Assembly: GCA_017465865.1 (NCBI GenBank)
Contig: JAFTVF010000002.1
Location: forward strand, 1 to 64,000
From: Clostridia bacterium
Lineage (GTDB): Bacteria > Bacillota > Clostridia > Christensenellales > Borkfalkiaceae
Direction of reading: 5' to 3'
DNA: 64,000 nucleotides
Made by a program: the position numbers and the translations under genes. The notes beneath the pieces were generated by a model that ran no database searches, was not told the origin of the DNA, and saw only the letters and a program-made list of their open reading frames with translations. Positions 42,716 through 50,518 of this stretch are shown one piece after another (position 1 is the stretch's first letter; every line of letters begins with the position of its first letter).

Positions 42716-43048
42716 TTAGATCATGCCTCCGAGCGCGCCCATGTTGCCGTATTTGCCCATTTTCTCTTCGTAGACTTTATCCGCTTTCGCGTACCCGTCG
42801 TTGATCGCCGCCATGATCAAATCTTCCAGCATCTCCACGTCCGTAGGGTCTACCACACTCTCGTCCAGCTCGATACCGTTGATGATCTTTTTCGCGTTCA
42901 TGTATACGACGACCGCTTCGCCCGCCGCCGTGCCCACGACTTCCCAATCGTCGAGAAGTTCCGCAGTCTTTTCCATCTCTTCCTGCATCTTCTGCGCTTG
43001 GCGCATCAGATTTTGCATATTGTTGTTGCCACCCTTAAATCCAGCCAT
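42716..43048 (-). CDS. ybaB: YbaB/EbfC nucleoid-associated protein
   Basis: A 110-residue DNA-binding protein. MQNLMRQAQKMQEEMEKT is the family N-terminal helix, preceded by a short glycine/asparagine stretch; VVDPTDVEMLEDLIMAAINDGYAKA is the conserved C-terminal half. It forms tweezer-like dimers on DNA. GGAGG precedes the start. Between dnaX and recR as in most bacteria. Confidence 0.95.
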   Translation of the reverse strand: MAGFKGGNNNMQNLMRQAQKMQEEMEKTAELLDDWEVVGTAAGEAVVVYMNAKKIINGIELDESVVDPTDVEMLEDLIMAAINDGYAKADKVYEEKMGKYGNMGALGGMI

Positions 43049-43075
43049 GATCTTTTCCTCCGATTTTTTGCCTGT

Positions 43076-44764
43076 TTATTTGATTTCGATCTTTACGCCG
43101 CCGAACGTATCTTTCAAGTCGTCCATGCGTTTGTTGAACTCGTCCGACTGCTTGCCCCGCAAACGGATCTCGAACCCGTCCGCGCTTATCCCCACCGCCT
43201 CAAACGCCTGCGTTATGAGCGCGTAATGGTCTTCCTTTTTCAAGGAACGGAAAATCGTTTCGCTTTCCGTGTACAGTATGAATTTATCGCCGTCGTACCC
43301 GCCGTCAAGGTCCATACACAGCGTTAAAAGCACCCCGCTTCTCGCGATTTTCCGAATACTCCGTAAAAAGCTCCCGAACGTCGCTTTTGCGTCCCCTTTC
43401 GGCGCGGGCTTCATCTCGCGCGGTTTTGTGGGCGCAGGCTCGGGCTTTGTTTCCACGGGCTTTATCGGCTCGTCGAAATACACGCCGCCCAGCGGAACTT
43501 CCTCGTCGGGCGGGATATACCCCGAATCATATTCCTCCTCGGGGTCTTCCTCTTTCGGCGCAGGTACACTCTCTACGCGCTCTACGCTCGGCGTTTCCGC
43601 TCGCACCGTAACCCCGTTTGCAATACGCTTTTCCAGCTCCGCGATCCGTGCGATCAGAGCTTCGATATCGTAATCGGACTGCGGCATACTCGCTTTCAGC
43701 ACCGCCGTTTCAAACAAGATCCGAGGCGAAGCGGAGTATTTCAAATCCGTTTCCACCGCCGCGAAAATTTCCGTTACCCGAAGCAATCTGTGCCCGTCCG
43801 TCGCCTTTGCGATCGCGGACACTTCCGCATACATATCGTCGGGCAGGGAGAGTATCGATTTCCCGTCCCGACAGGTCTTTGCCACGGCGCACGCGTTAAG
43901 GAAATTGAGTGCATCTTTTAAGAGCATACCCACGCTCTTGCCCGCGGATAAAAAGGCTTCCGCGCGTTCAAACGCGTCGCCCGCATTCCCGCAAAGGATC
44001 GCCCCGCACAGCTTTGCCACCGCCGAAAAATCAGCGTTGCCGAGCACGGCGTTGACGTCGGCGTAGGTGAGCTTCCCGCTCGTATACGAAACGCAGGTAT
44101 CCGCTACGGAAAGCATATCGCGCACGCTGCCCGCCCCCGCTCTTGCGATCGCGGAGATCGCCTCGTCGTCGTAGGCTTTGCCGATTTTATCGAATACGAA
44201 TTTCAAACGCGCTTCCAAATCGGCTTGCGGTATTAGTTTGAAATCAAACCGCATACAGCGGGAAAGAATGGTCGCGGGGATTTTCTGCGCTTCCGTCGTC
44301 GCGAGGATAAACACCGCGTGCGCAGGCGGTTCTTCCAAGGTTTTAAGAAGCGCGTTGAACGCACCCGCCGACAGCATATGCACCTCGTCGATGATATATA
44401 CTTTATACCGACCCGCTACGGGCGGGTATTGCACCTTTTCGCGAAGATCGCGCATCTCGTCCACGCCGTTGTTCGAAGCGGCGTCTATTTCCGTAATATC
44501 GAGGTTGGACGGGTCTTTGAGCGCTTTGCAACACTCGCATTTTCCGCAGGGCGAGCCGTCCGCGGGCGTTTCGCAGTTGATCGCCGCGGCGAAGATTTTC
44601 GCAATACTCGTTTTGCCCGTACCGCGCGGACCGCAAAACAAATACGCGTGTCCGATCCTGCCCGTCGAGATCTGATTTTTGAGTACCGTTACGATATGTT
44701 CTTGGCGCACGACGTCGTTTAAGCTCGTCGGGCGGAACATACGGTATAATGCCAGATACGCCAT
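43076..44764 (-). CDS. dnaX: DNA polymerase III subunit gamma/tau
   Basis: A 562-residue clamp-loader ATPase. Walker A is GPRGTGKTS (about 45-53), the zinc-binding cysteines lie in CETPADGSPCGKCECC, Walker B in YIIDEVHML, and the sensor/arginine-finger SRC in LSRCMRF. The C-terminal part (about 370 on) is proline/glutamate-rich and ends in a domain that may bind the polymerase. I did not find an obvious slippery heptamer for a short gamma form. Confidence 0.96.
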   Translation of the reverse strand: MAYLALYRMFRPTSLNDVVRQEHIVTVLKNQISTGRIGHAYLFCGPRGTGKTSIAKIFAAAINCETPADGSPCGKCECCKALKDPSNLDITEIDAASNNGVDEMRDLREKVQYPPVAGRYKVYIIDEVHMLSAGAFNALLKTLEEPPAHAVFILATTEAQKIPATILSRCMRFDFKLIPQADLEARLKFVFDKIGKAYDDEAISAIARAGAGSVRDMLSVADTCVSYTSGKLTYADVNAVLGNADFSAVAKLCGAILCGNAGDAFERAEAFLSAGKSVGMLLKDALNFLNACAVAKTCRDGKSILSLPDDMYAEVSAIAKATDGHRLLRVTEIFAAVETDLKYSASPRILFETAVLKASMPQSDYDIEALIARIAELEKRIANGVTVRAETPSVERVESVPAPKEEDPEEEYDSGYIPPDEEVPLGGVYFDEPIKPVETKPEPAPTKPREMKPAPKGDAKATFGSFLRSIRKIARSGVLLTLCMDLDGGYDGDKFILYTESETIFRSLKKEDHYALITQAFEAVGISADGFEIRLRGKQSDEFNKRMDDLKDTFGGVKIEIK

Positions 44765-44778
44765 CCTTTCCTCCTTGG

Positions 44779-45354
44779 TTATTTTTTCAGTAATTGCTGT
44801 AATTTTCTCTTGCTTCTCTGCAACGCGTTGTCCACGCTCTTCGCCGTTTTCCCCGTCGCGTCGCAGATCTCTCTACTGCTCATGCCCTCGACGTACATCG
44901 TCGTTACCTTGAACTCGAAATCCGACAACGCTTTGCTCATTTCTTCGCTAAACGCTTTTCTTTCGTCTTCTAATATCAACAAGTCCTCGGGGTTTAAGCC
45001 CGACCCCGCCGTTTCATAGGGGAGTGCGGACAAAAAATACTGCGCGGGCGCGTTTTTCTTGTTGGTAGCGGAGCGCACCGCGTCGATGATCCGCCTCGAA
45101 ACGCAAAGATAGGCAAAATTCTTAAAACTGCTGCTATCTTCGCCCCGTTTATAGTCCTGTATCGCGTGGTACAGCCCAATCATACCCTCTTGGATCAGAT
45201 CTTCCGTTTCCCCGCCGACGAGGAAAAAACCGCGCGCACAGCTACGCACCAGCCCCGAATGTCGGAGCATCAGCTCGTCCAGCGCTTGCCTGTCGCCGTT
45301 TTGGTACAGAGAAACCAATTCCTCGTCCGATTTTTTTATTTCGTCGGTCTTCAT
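44779..45354 (-). CDS. sigH: RNA polymerase sigma-H factor
   Basis: A 191-residue sigma-70 family factor matching SigH/Spo0H, which drives entry into sporulation. Region 2 shows DLIQEGMIGLYHAIQDY and NFAYLCVSRRIIDAVRSA; region 4 shows EGMSSREICDATGKTAKSVD. Its position after mrnC and rlmB is the one sigH holds in Bacillus. The ATG overlaps the rlmB stop by 4 bp. Confidence 0.93.
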   Translation of the reverse strand: MKTDEIKKSDEELVSLYQNGDRQALDELMLRHSGLVRSCARGFFLVGGETEDLIQEGMIGLYHAIQDYKRGEDSSSFKNFAYLCVSRRIIDAVRSATNKKNAPAQYFLSALPYETAGSGLNPEDLLILEDERKAFSEEMSKALSDFEFKVTTMYVEGMSSREICDATGKTAKSVDNALQRSKRKLQQLLKK

Positions 45355-46073
45355 ATACCCTTCCTGTTTCTAACGACTTCGTACGCCGCGATCCCGAGCG
45401 CAACCGAAGCGTTGAGCGAATTTACTTTCCCCTGCAAGGGTATGGACAGTATCTTATCGCATTTCTCTTTCGTAAGCCGTTTCACGCCGCTGTCCTCGCC
45501 GCCGACGACGAGCGCGATATTCCCGTCGAAGTTTTCGCGGTAGATATCTTCCCCGCCTGCCTCCAACGCATATACCCAATACCCCGATTTTTGGAGCTTT
45601 TCCACCGCTTGGTTGAGGTTGGGGACTTTCGCCACTTTGATATGCTCCGCCGCGCCTGCGGAGATACGGATCACGCTTTCCGTTACCGACGCGCTGCCCG
45701 ATTTGGGGATCACCACGCCGTCCGCACCCGCACATTCCGCCACACGCAGGATACTGCCGAGGTTATGCACGTCCTCGATCCCGTCGCAGAGCACGATAAA
45801 CCCGCCTTTTTCGCTCTTTTTCTCCGCGATAATATCGTCGAGTTCGTAATATTCGTAGTCCGTCGTAAAGGCGATCACGCCCTGATGCCGACGAGTCTCG
45901 CTCTCTTTATCGAGCACCTGTCTGTCCACGAACTGCACGCGGATATTCTTCTTTCTCGCCTCCGCAAAGATCATCGAGATAGAACCCTGCGCGCCCTTTT
46001 CCAATAACAGCTTATCGATATTTTTACCCGTTTTCAGCAGTTCGATGACCGCGTTTCTTCCTTCCGTTTTCAC
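45351..46073 (-). CDS. rlmB: 23S rRNA 2'-O-methyltransferase RlmB (TrmH/SpoU family)
   Basis: A 240-residue SPOUT methyltransferase. An N-terminal L30e-like substrate domain (about 1-75) is followed by the knotted domain with DNLGSILR-type HNLGSILRVAECAGADGVVIP, VGGEDSGVKRLT and VNSLNASVALGIAAYE. It uses AdoMet to methylate G2251 of 23S rRNA (E. coli numbering). The start is GTG after GAGGAG. It overlaps sigH by 4 bp. Confidence 0.93.
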   Translation of the reverse strand: MKTEGRNAVIELLKTGKNIDKLLLEKGAQGSISMIFAEARKKNIRVQFVDRQVLDKESETRRHQGVIAFTTDYEYYELDDIIAEKKSEKGGFIVLCDGIEDVHNLGSILRVAECAGADGVVIPKSGSASVTESVIRISAGAAEHIKVAKVPNLNQAVEKLQKSGYWVYALEAGGEDIYRENFDGNIALVVGGEDSGVKRLTKEKCDKILSIPLQGKVNSLNASVALGIAAYEVVRNRKGI

Positions 46074-46085
46074 TCTGTTCTCCTC

Positions 46086-46523
46086 TTAGCGTATCGGCTT
46101 GAACGGCGTTACTTTTTCTTCCGTTTCAAACTCTCCGTAAACCGATAACAATTCTCGAATCCGCGCGTCCCGTCCCGTCAGATATAAATACCCCAGCACC
46201 GCCTCAAAGCCCGTGGAACGGCTGTATTCGAGATGGCTCGCGCTCTTGCTTTTCGTCGCCTTTTTCGCGTTTTTTCCGCGACGGAACACCCCTTCTTCCT
46301 CTTCGCTGAGCAAAGGCAACAGCCTGTCCAAAAACGCGCTTTGTCCCCGCGCGGAAACGACTTTCGTCGCTACGCGTTGTAGCTCCGCGGCTTTCCCGCC
46401 GACTTCAAGCGTCAACTGCTCGCGCACGAACAGCGAATACACCGCGTCGCCTACGAACGCCAAGGTTACGGGGGGGATTTGCAGAGCTTCCGTTGTCGAT
46501 AGTATCTTGCGTTCCGTCTGCAT
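46086..46523 (-). CDS. mrnC: Mini-ribonuclease III
   Basis: A 145-residue RNase III catalytic domain without the dsRNA-binding domain. It matures 23S rRNA in Bacillota. The active-site helix is LAFVGDAVYSLFVREQL, and the second signature is STGFEAVLGYLYLTG. CGGAGG precedes ATG 46523; a 30-codon upstream extension crosses the promoter and is rejected. First gene of the operon. Confidence 0.93.
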   Translation of the reverse strand: MQTERKILSTTEALQIPPVTLAFVGDAVYSLFVREQLTLEVGGKAAELQRVATKVVSARGQSAFLDRLLPLLSEEEEGVFRRGKNAKKATKSKSASHLEYSRSTGFEAVLGYLYLTGRDARIRELLSVYGEFETEEKVTPFKPIR

Positions 46524-46538
46524 TTTTCGCCTCCGAAA

Positions 46539-46582
46539 ATTTTCCGTCGTTTTATTATAACACAAACGACGGAAAATGACAA
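46539..46582 (-). promoter_or_regulatory. mrnC-rlmB-sigH promoter inside a perfect inverted repeat
   Basis: Minus-strand TTGTCA (46577-46582) and TATAAT (46554-46559), 17-bp spacer. Perfect 14-bp arms (46539-46552 and 46564-46577) enclose an 11-nt loop that holds the -10. One arm fills the -35/-10 spacer; the other covers the start site. In readthrough RNA from cwlD this would be a stable hairpin followed by UUUU. Confidence 0.75.
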
Positions 46583-46645
46583 GCGATTGACGGGTATTTT
46601 TCACGCCGTACAACGGATTTTCCTACCCAACTTCCTCTTTTTTCG

Positions 46646-47359
46646 CTACGCCGTCGTATCTGAAAGATACGAAACCACCCCCAAAGCGATCGCCTGCGCG
46701 ATTTTTCTTTGGAAGTCCGCGTTAGAAAGCAGCGCTTCGTCCGCGGCGTTGGATAAGAACCCGCATTCGACGATCACCGACGGACAGTCCGCGCAATCGA
46801 GCATAAAATAATCCCCCGCAGCGATCTTTCGACCCTTTACCCCCTCGTCCGTATACAATTCGTTGAGTTTGCCTTGTATCACGCTCGCAAATTTCTGCGA
46901 GCGTTCGTTGGTTTTTTTATAGAACACCTGCGCCCCGCGGGAGCTCTTTGACGGATAAAAATTTTGATGCACGGATACGACGAGCGCAGGATCGGCTTTT
47001 TGGATAATTTCTTTGCGTGTTTGCATATCCCGCTTTTTGAAGCCTTTTGCCGTCGTGTCGTACAGCCCCGCTTCCGTCTTACGGGTCAGCGTAACCTCAA
47101 ATCCCATATCCGTCAATATTTCCCTCAGCCTATGGGTAATGGCAAGATTCAGATCGCTTTCCTTTACCTCCGTATTCACGCCCGTTACCCCGCCGTCGAT
47201 CCCGCCGTGCCCCGCGTCGAGAACGATTCTCATTCCGTCGCTTGAAAACGCCGCTACCGATTGCGCCGTATTCAATGCCCGAACGCAAAGCGCCACCGCC
47301 GTTAAAAACGCGAATACCACCGCCATTCCTATCGTTATCATGCTTTTCCGTATCTTCAT
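46646..47359 (-). CDS. cwlD: N-acetylmuramoyl-L-alanine amidase (CwlD-like)
   Basis: A 237-residue amidase_3 enzyme with one N-terminal membrane anchor or signal (about 6-27). Zinc ligands and catalytic residues lie in DAGHGGIDGG, KESDLNL, VSVHQNF and IVECGFLSN. CwlD removes peptides to allow muramic-delta-lactam formation in spore cortex. A near-perfect sigma-E promoter ends 6 bp before the ATG, supporting that role. No Shine-Dalgarno is visible, so the mRNA may be leaderless. Confidence 0.88.
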   Translation of the reverse strand: MKIRKSMITIGMAVVFAFLTAVALCVRALNTAQSVAAFSSDGMRIVLDAGHGGIDGGVTGVNTEVKESDLNLAITHRLREILTDMGFEVTLTRKTEAGLYDTTAKGFKKRDMQTRKEIIQKADPALVVSVHQNFYPSKSSRGAQVFYKKTNERSQKFASVIQGKLNELYTDEGVKGRKIAAGDYFMLDCADCPSVIVECGFLSNAADEALLSNADFQRKIAQAIALGVVSYLSDTTA

Positions 47360-47365
47360 ATCTTT

Positions 47366-47393
47366 ATTGTATGCGCCACCTATTTGGAATATG
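47366..47393 (-). promoter_or_regulatory. Sigma-E promoter of cwlD
   Basis: Minus-strand CATATT (47388-47393) and CATACAAT (47366-47373) with a 14-bp spacer match the Bacillus sigma-E consensus closely. The predicted start site falls on or beside the ATG at 47359. Confidence 0.72.
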
Positions 47394-47466
47394 TTTTCCC
47401 GTTTCGTCGCATACACGGGTCGTCATTTTATAAAAATCGCCCACGGCTCGTGAGCGATTTCTCGGT

Positions 47467-48462
47467 TTATAAAAATTTCAATTCCGAGCCCTCCAACCGA
47501 CAGCGGTAATCCGTTTCGGGGTTGGGCGTTTTTTTCTCCTGTAACGCAGACGGGGTAGACGGTGGTAGAAGTAGCGTCGCGCGGGGCGATACCGTAGGCA
47601 AAGGCTCGGAAATGGGTGGCGTAGGCAAGACGGGCTTTTTTTCTTCTTTCACCTCTTGCTTGCTCGGTTCTTTCTCCTGCGCCTCTTTTACAGGCGTTGC
47701 TTTTTTAGCGGGAAAGGTGATTTTTTCTGCTTCTTTCAGCCATTCGGCGTTGATTTCGGAAATGCGTTCGCTGACGATCCGTCCCACGCCTGCTAAGGTC
47801 AGGCGTTGAAAGGTTTCCAAGTCGTCCACGCCTGAAACCTCCAACTGACAGCCCCCCGTCAGATCCATACGCAGGCTTTCACAGCCGACAAAGTAGGGCA
47901 CGGAGAAATATTTTGCTCCCACCTCGCAAGCGATCCGCGCTACACGGGTGAGCGTAGTATGCGAAAAGGTATTGTTCACCCATACCTTTACCGTCGTTTT
48001 TCCCGCCGCACGGCATACCCGCCGAAGCTCTTTTTTTATCTCCGCGTAACGGCAATTCGCAATCAGCGACGGCGTTACAACGACGGTCAATTCCTGCGCT
48101 CGAAGTCGCCGAACCGCACGCGCCTCGCACGCCTTTACTTTAGGTAGCGTTTCCCCCGTTCCGCCGACGATACAATCGACGGGCACGCCACTGCGCAAGA
48201 ATATATCCCCGTTCCGAAGTAAGCGCGAGGGTGGCATTTTCACTGCCGCAAGACGGAGTTTTACCGCCCGTTCGCAAGCCCTGTGCGCATCCTCGTTATC
48301 CCCGAGCGCAAACGACGCACGCGATACCGCAGAGGTGATCTCCGAGATCTTTTTCTGCCTTTTATACGCGCAATATTCTTCCGCTTCTTTGGAAGTGATC
48401 GTGAGCGACGGCTCGGAATTTGCCTTGGTGAGTTCCTGATTTTGTTGCGTTTGCTTTTCCAT
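47467..48462 (-). CDS. DeoC-like protein lacking catalytic lysines, with proline-rich tail
   Basis: A 331-residue protein. Residues about 25-235 resemble deoxyribose-phosphate aldolase in layout (LPKVKACEARAVRRL, RYAEIKKELRRVCRAAGKTT, VGAKYFSVPYFVG, LTLAGVGRIVSERI). Where active DeoC has the Schiff-base lysine (VKTSTGF-type), this protein has YFSVPYF, and the second lysine segment is also changed, so aldolase activity is unlikely. The last 100 residues are Lys/Glu/Pro-rich. A sigma-G-like promoter ends 5 bp before ATG 48462, and no Shine-Dalgarno exists. It may be a forespore protein; function unknown. Confidence 0.6.
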   Translation of the reverse strand: MEKQTQQNQELTKANSEPSLTITSKEAEEYCAYKRQKKISEITSAVSRASFALGDNEDAHRACERAVKLRLAAVKMPPSRLLRNGDIFLRSGVPVDCIVGGTGETLPKVKACEARAVRRLRAQELTVVVTPSLIANCRYAEIKKELRRVCRAAGKTTVKVWVNNTFSHTTLTRVARIACEVGAKYFSVPYFVGCESLRMDLTGGCQLEVSGVDDLETFQRLTLAGVGRIVSERISEINAEWLKEAEKITFPAKKATPVKEAQEKEPSKQEVKEEKKPVLPTPPISEPLPTVSPRATLLLPPSTPSALQEKKTPNPETDYRCRLEGSELKFL

Positions 48463-48467
48463 ACCAT

Positions 48468-48497
48468 GAGTATGCGACAATCCTTGCCCGTTTATTC
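48468..48497 (-). promoter_or_regulatory. Sigma-G-like promoter of the DeoC-like gene
   Basis: Minus-strand GAATA (48493-48497) and CATACTC (48468-48474), 18-bp spacer, match the sigma-G consensus except for the last base of the -10. The start codon is 6 nt downstream. Confidence 0.55.
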
Positions 48498-48543
48498 CGA
48501 TTTTTTCCAATTTATGACAAAAATACAGCGGTATACTATCCTT

Positions 48544-48840
48544 ATGGCTACACTTTTCCTTTTTAATCAAACAAACTTATTACTCCCGCGTGGCGTCGTC
48601 GGGATCTTTTGGTCTATCCTTTTATTTGCGCTCTGCTTTTTCGGCGTACATATCGCAAAGCTCGCCCGCTTAGGTCAGCTTTACCGCACGGAAAAGACAG
48701 AAAAACCCGCCCCGCCCCCTGCCGAGCCCGAAAAAAAAGCTCCCGCGCCTACGCAAGAGCCTGTTTATTATATTGTCGAGCGCAAAAAGAAACGTGCTAA
48801 AGCGCAATACGGCGAGCCGAAAGAGATCCGTTTTAAGTAG
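48544..48840 (+). CDS. Small membrane-anchored protein with proline-rich linker
   Basis: A 98-residue protein: one membrane helix (about 18-38), a linker of Pro, Glu, Ala and Lys (KPAPPPAEPEKKAPAPTQEP) and a basic end (YYIVERKKKRAK). It has no Shine-Dalgarno; a TATACT box at 48532-48537 lies 7 nt before the ATG. Divergent from the DeoC-like gene, which also has a proline-rich tail, so the two may be a sporulation pair (inference). No family recognised. Confidence 0.6.
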   Translation: MATLFLFNQTNLLLPRGVVGIFWSILLFALCFFGVHIAKLARLGQLYRTEKTEKPAPPPAEPEKKAPAPTQEPVYYIVERKKKRAKAQYGEPKEIRFK

Positions 48841-48875
48841 CTTTCGGCTGTTTCAACGCATACCTGCTCCGTATT

Positions 48876-49274
48876 TTATGCTTTTTGACCGTTCGAGGGA
48901 ACGAGTTCCCCGTTTTCCTCGTTGAATTTTTCGAGGTTACCGCCGTCTGTCCAGAGCCGTTCGAGGTGATAGAACAGTCTCGTCTCGTCATTGAAGATAT
49001 GCACGATCACGTCGCCGTAATCGATAACCGCCCAACGCCCGTCGCGCACGCCTTCGGTTCGGGAGGGGACGAGCCCGAGGTCTTTTTCGACAAGCTCCTC
49101 CACTCTTTCGCCCATAGCGCGGATCTGCGGTGCATTCGAACCGCTCGCGATCACAAAATAATCGCAAAGGTCGGTTTTTTCGCGCACGTACAGCGCTACG
49201 ATATCCTTACCGCGTTTGTCCGCAAGCGCTTTGCAGACGGACACTGCTAATTGTTTACTCGTTACTTTTTCCAT
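48876..49274 (-). CDS. rsfS: Ribosome silencing factor RsfS
   Basis: A 132-residue protein that binds L14 and blocks subunit joining when nutrients are low. Signatures: KADLCDYFVI-type TDLCDYFVIASGSN, GRWAVIDYGDVIVHIFNDETR and FYHLERLW. CGGAGG precedes ATG 49274. It follows the nadD-yqeK gene by 16 bp, the conserved nadD-yqeK-rsfS order. Confidence 0.95.
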   Translation of the reverse strand: MEKVTSKQLAVSVCKALADKRGKDIVALYVREKTDLCDYFVIASGSNAPQIRAMGERVEELVEKDLGLVPSRTEGVRDGRWAVIDYGDVIVHIFNDETRLFYHLERLWTDGGNLEKFNEENGELVPSNGQKA

Positions 49275-49290
49275 AATTGCCTCCGTGTTT

Positions 49291-50436
49291 TTATGCTTTG
49301 TCGGCGTAAAAATCATACGCCGTTTTCGTCAGGGGATAAATATCCCCGCCTTTTTTTTCTAAAAATTTCAAAGTTTCGCTCAAAGCCGTTTTCAAGCACT
49401 CGTCAAGGCTATCGCCTTTCCAAAACAAACGCCGAAGTTCGTCCACGCCCTCGTAGTTTCTCCCCTCTTCCAGCATATCGGCAAGAAAAATCAGCTTTTC
49501 CAACTCGCTCATATTCGGTCTTGCGCTCGTGTGATAGGCGATCGCGGACAACACCTCCTCGTCCTTTACGCCAAAGCTCTGCCTTGCTACGAATGCCCCC
49601 GCGAATTGATGCACGACCTTACTCGGCACTTCCCCCCACGCCGTCGGAGGGGAAAATCCGTCGAGGTATTTCGACCTATCGGGCAAATTTTTCGCGCAGT
49701 CGTGAAAGAGCGCGGCGGTAATCGCTTTCTTTTCAGGAATTTTCAAAGACAGCGCGCGCGACGCCGCAAGCTGTGCCACGCGGATACTGTGTGCCCTGCG
49801 CTCGGGCTTTTCCAAAGCCAACGCCTCTTTTGCACGCGGGATCTCGTACCAGCCCTTTTCCTCGATATACTCCGCGGCGTTATCGGGCACAAGCTCGGTT
49901 AAACGCATACCTGCCCCCGCCAGAACGCGTATTTTGGTAGAGGATACGTCCGCCCCGTTATAGGGCAGAACGGCAAACTCTTTCCCAAAAAGCGTAGTGA
50001 ACGCCACGCGTTCGTTTTCCAACCAATCCGCACGCTCGTTCCGCGCGCACACGGCAAGCGTTACGATTTCCAAGATCTCTCGCGGGTTTTTCCAAGTAGG
50101 AAAATCCCGTAACATATCCGTACCCACCAACCAAAAGATCTCCGCGTCGGGGTATACCTTACGAAAATGCCGACAGGTCAGGTAGGTATAACTCGTTCCG
50201 CCCTGCGATATTTCGTAATCGCTAACTTCCGCTTTTGGGATCTCCGCAAACGCCAAACGGCACGCCTCCAAACGCATGCTATCGGGCGCAAGCACTCTCC
50301 AAGGCTTATGCGGAGGAGTGTGCGCGGGCATCACGAACAGCTTATCCAAGCCCAAGCCGTCGATCGCGACTTGGGCAAGACGGGTATGCTCGACGTGTAC
50401 GGGGTCGAACGACCCGCCGAATACTCCAATCCTCAT
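49291..50436 (-). CDS. nadD: NadD-YqeK fusion: nicotinate-nucleotide adenylyltransferase plus HD hydrolase
   Basis: A 381-residue fusion of two proteins usually encoded by adjacent genes. Residues 1 to about 195 are NadD, making deamido-NAD: GGSFDPVHVEH near 8-18 and SSTKIRVLAG near 164. Residues about 205-381 are a YqeK HD domain (RRAHSIRVAQLA, ALFHDCAKNL, YHTSARPNMS); YqeK proteins hydrolyse dinucleoside tetraphosphates. I see no stop or frameshift between them. The nucleotide site reads HVEH instead of the common HxGH. Confidence 0.93.
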   Translation of the reverse strand: MRIGVFGGSFDPVHVEHTRLAQVAIDGLGLDKLFVMPAHTPPHKPWRVLAPDSMRLEACRLAFAEIPKAEVSDYEISQGGTSYTYLTCRHFRKVYPDAEIFWLVGTDMLRDFPTWKNPREILEIVTLAVCARNERADWLENERVAFTTLFGKEFAVLPYNGADVSSTKIRVLAGAGMRLTELVPDNAAEYIEEKGWYEIPRAKEALALEKPERRAHSIRVAQLAASRALSLKIPEKKAITAALFHDCAKNLPDRSKYLDGFSPPTAWGEVPSKVVHQFAGAFVARQSFGVKDEEVLSAIAYHTSARPNMSELEKLIFLADMLEEGRNYEGVDELRRLFWKGDSLDECLKTALSETLKFLEKKGGDIYPLTKTAYDFYADKA

Positions 50437-50518
50437 AATCTCTCCTTTTTATCCATTATACTATATATTTTTCCGTTTTTCAAGTTTAGAAAGCAAAAAA
50501 TCCGTCAAAAATTTTATC

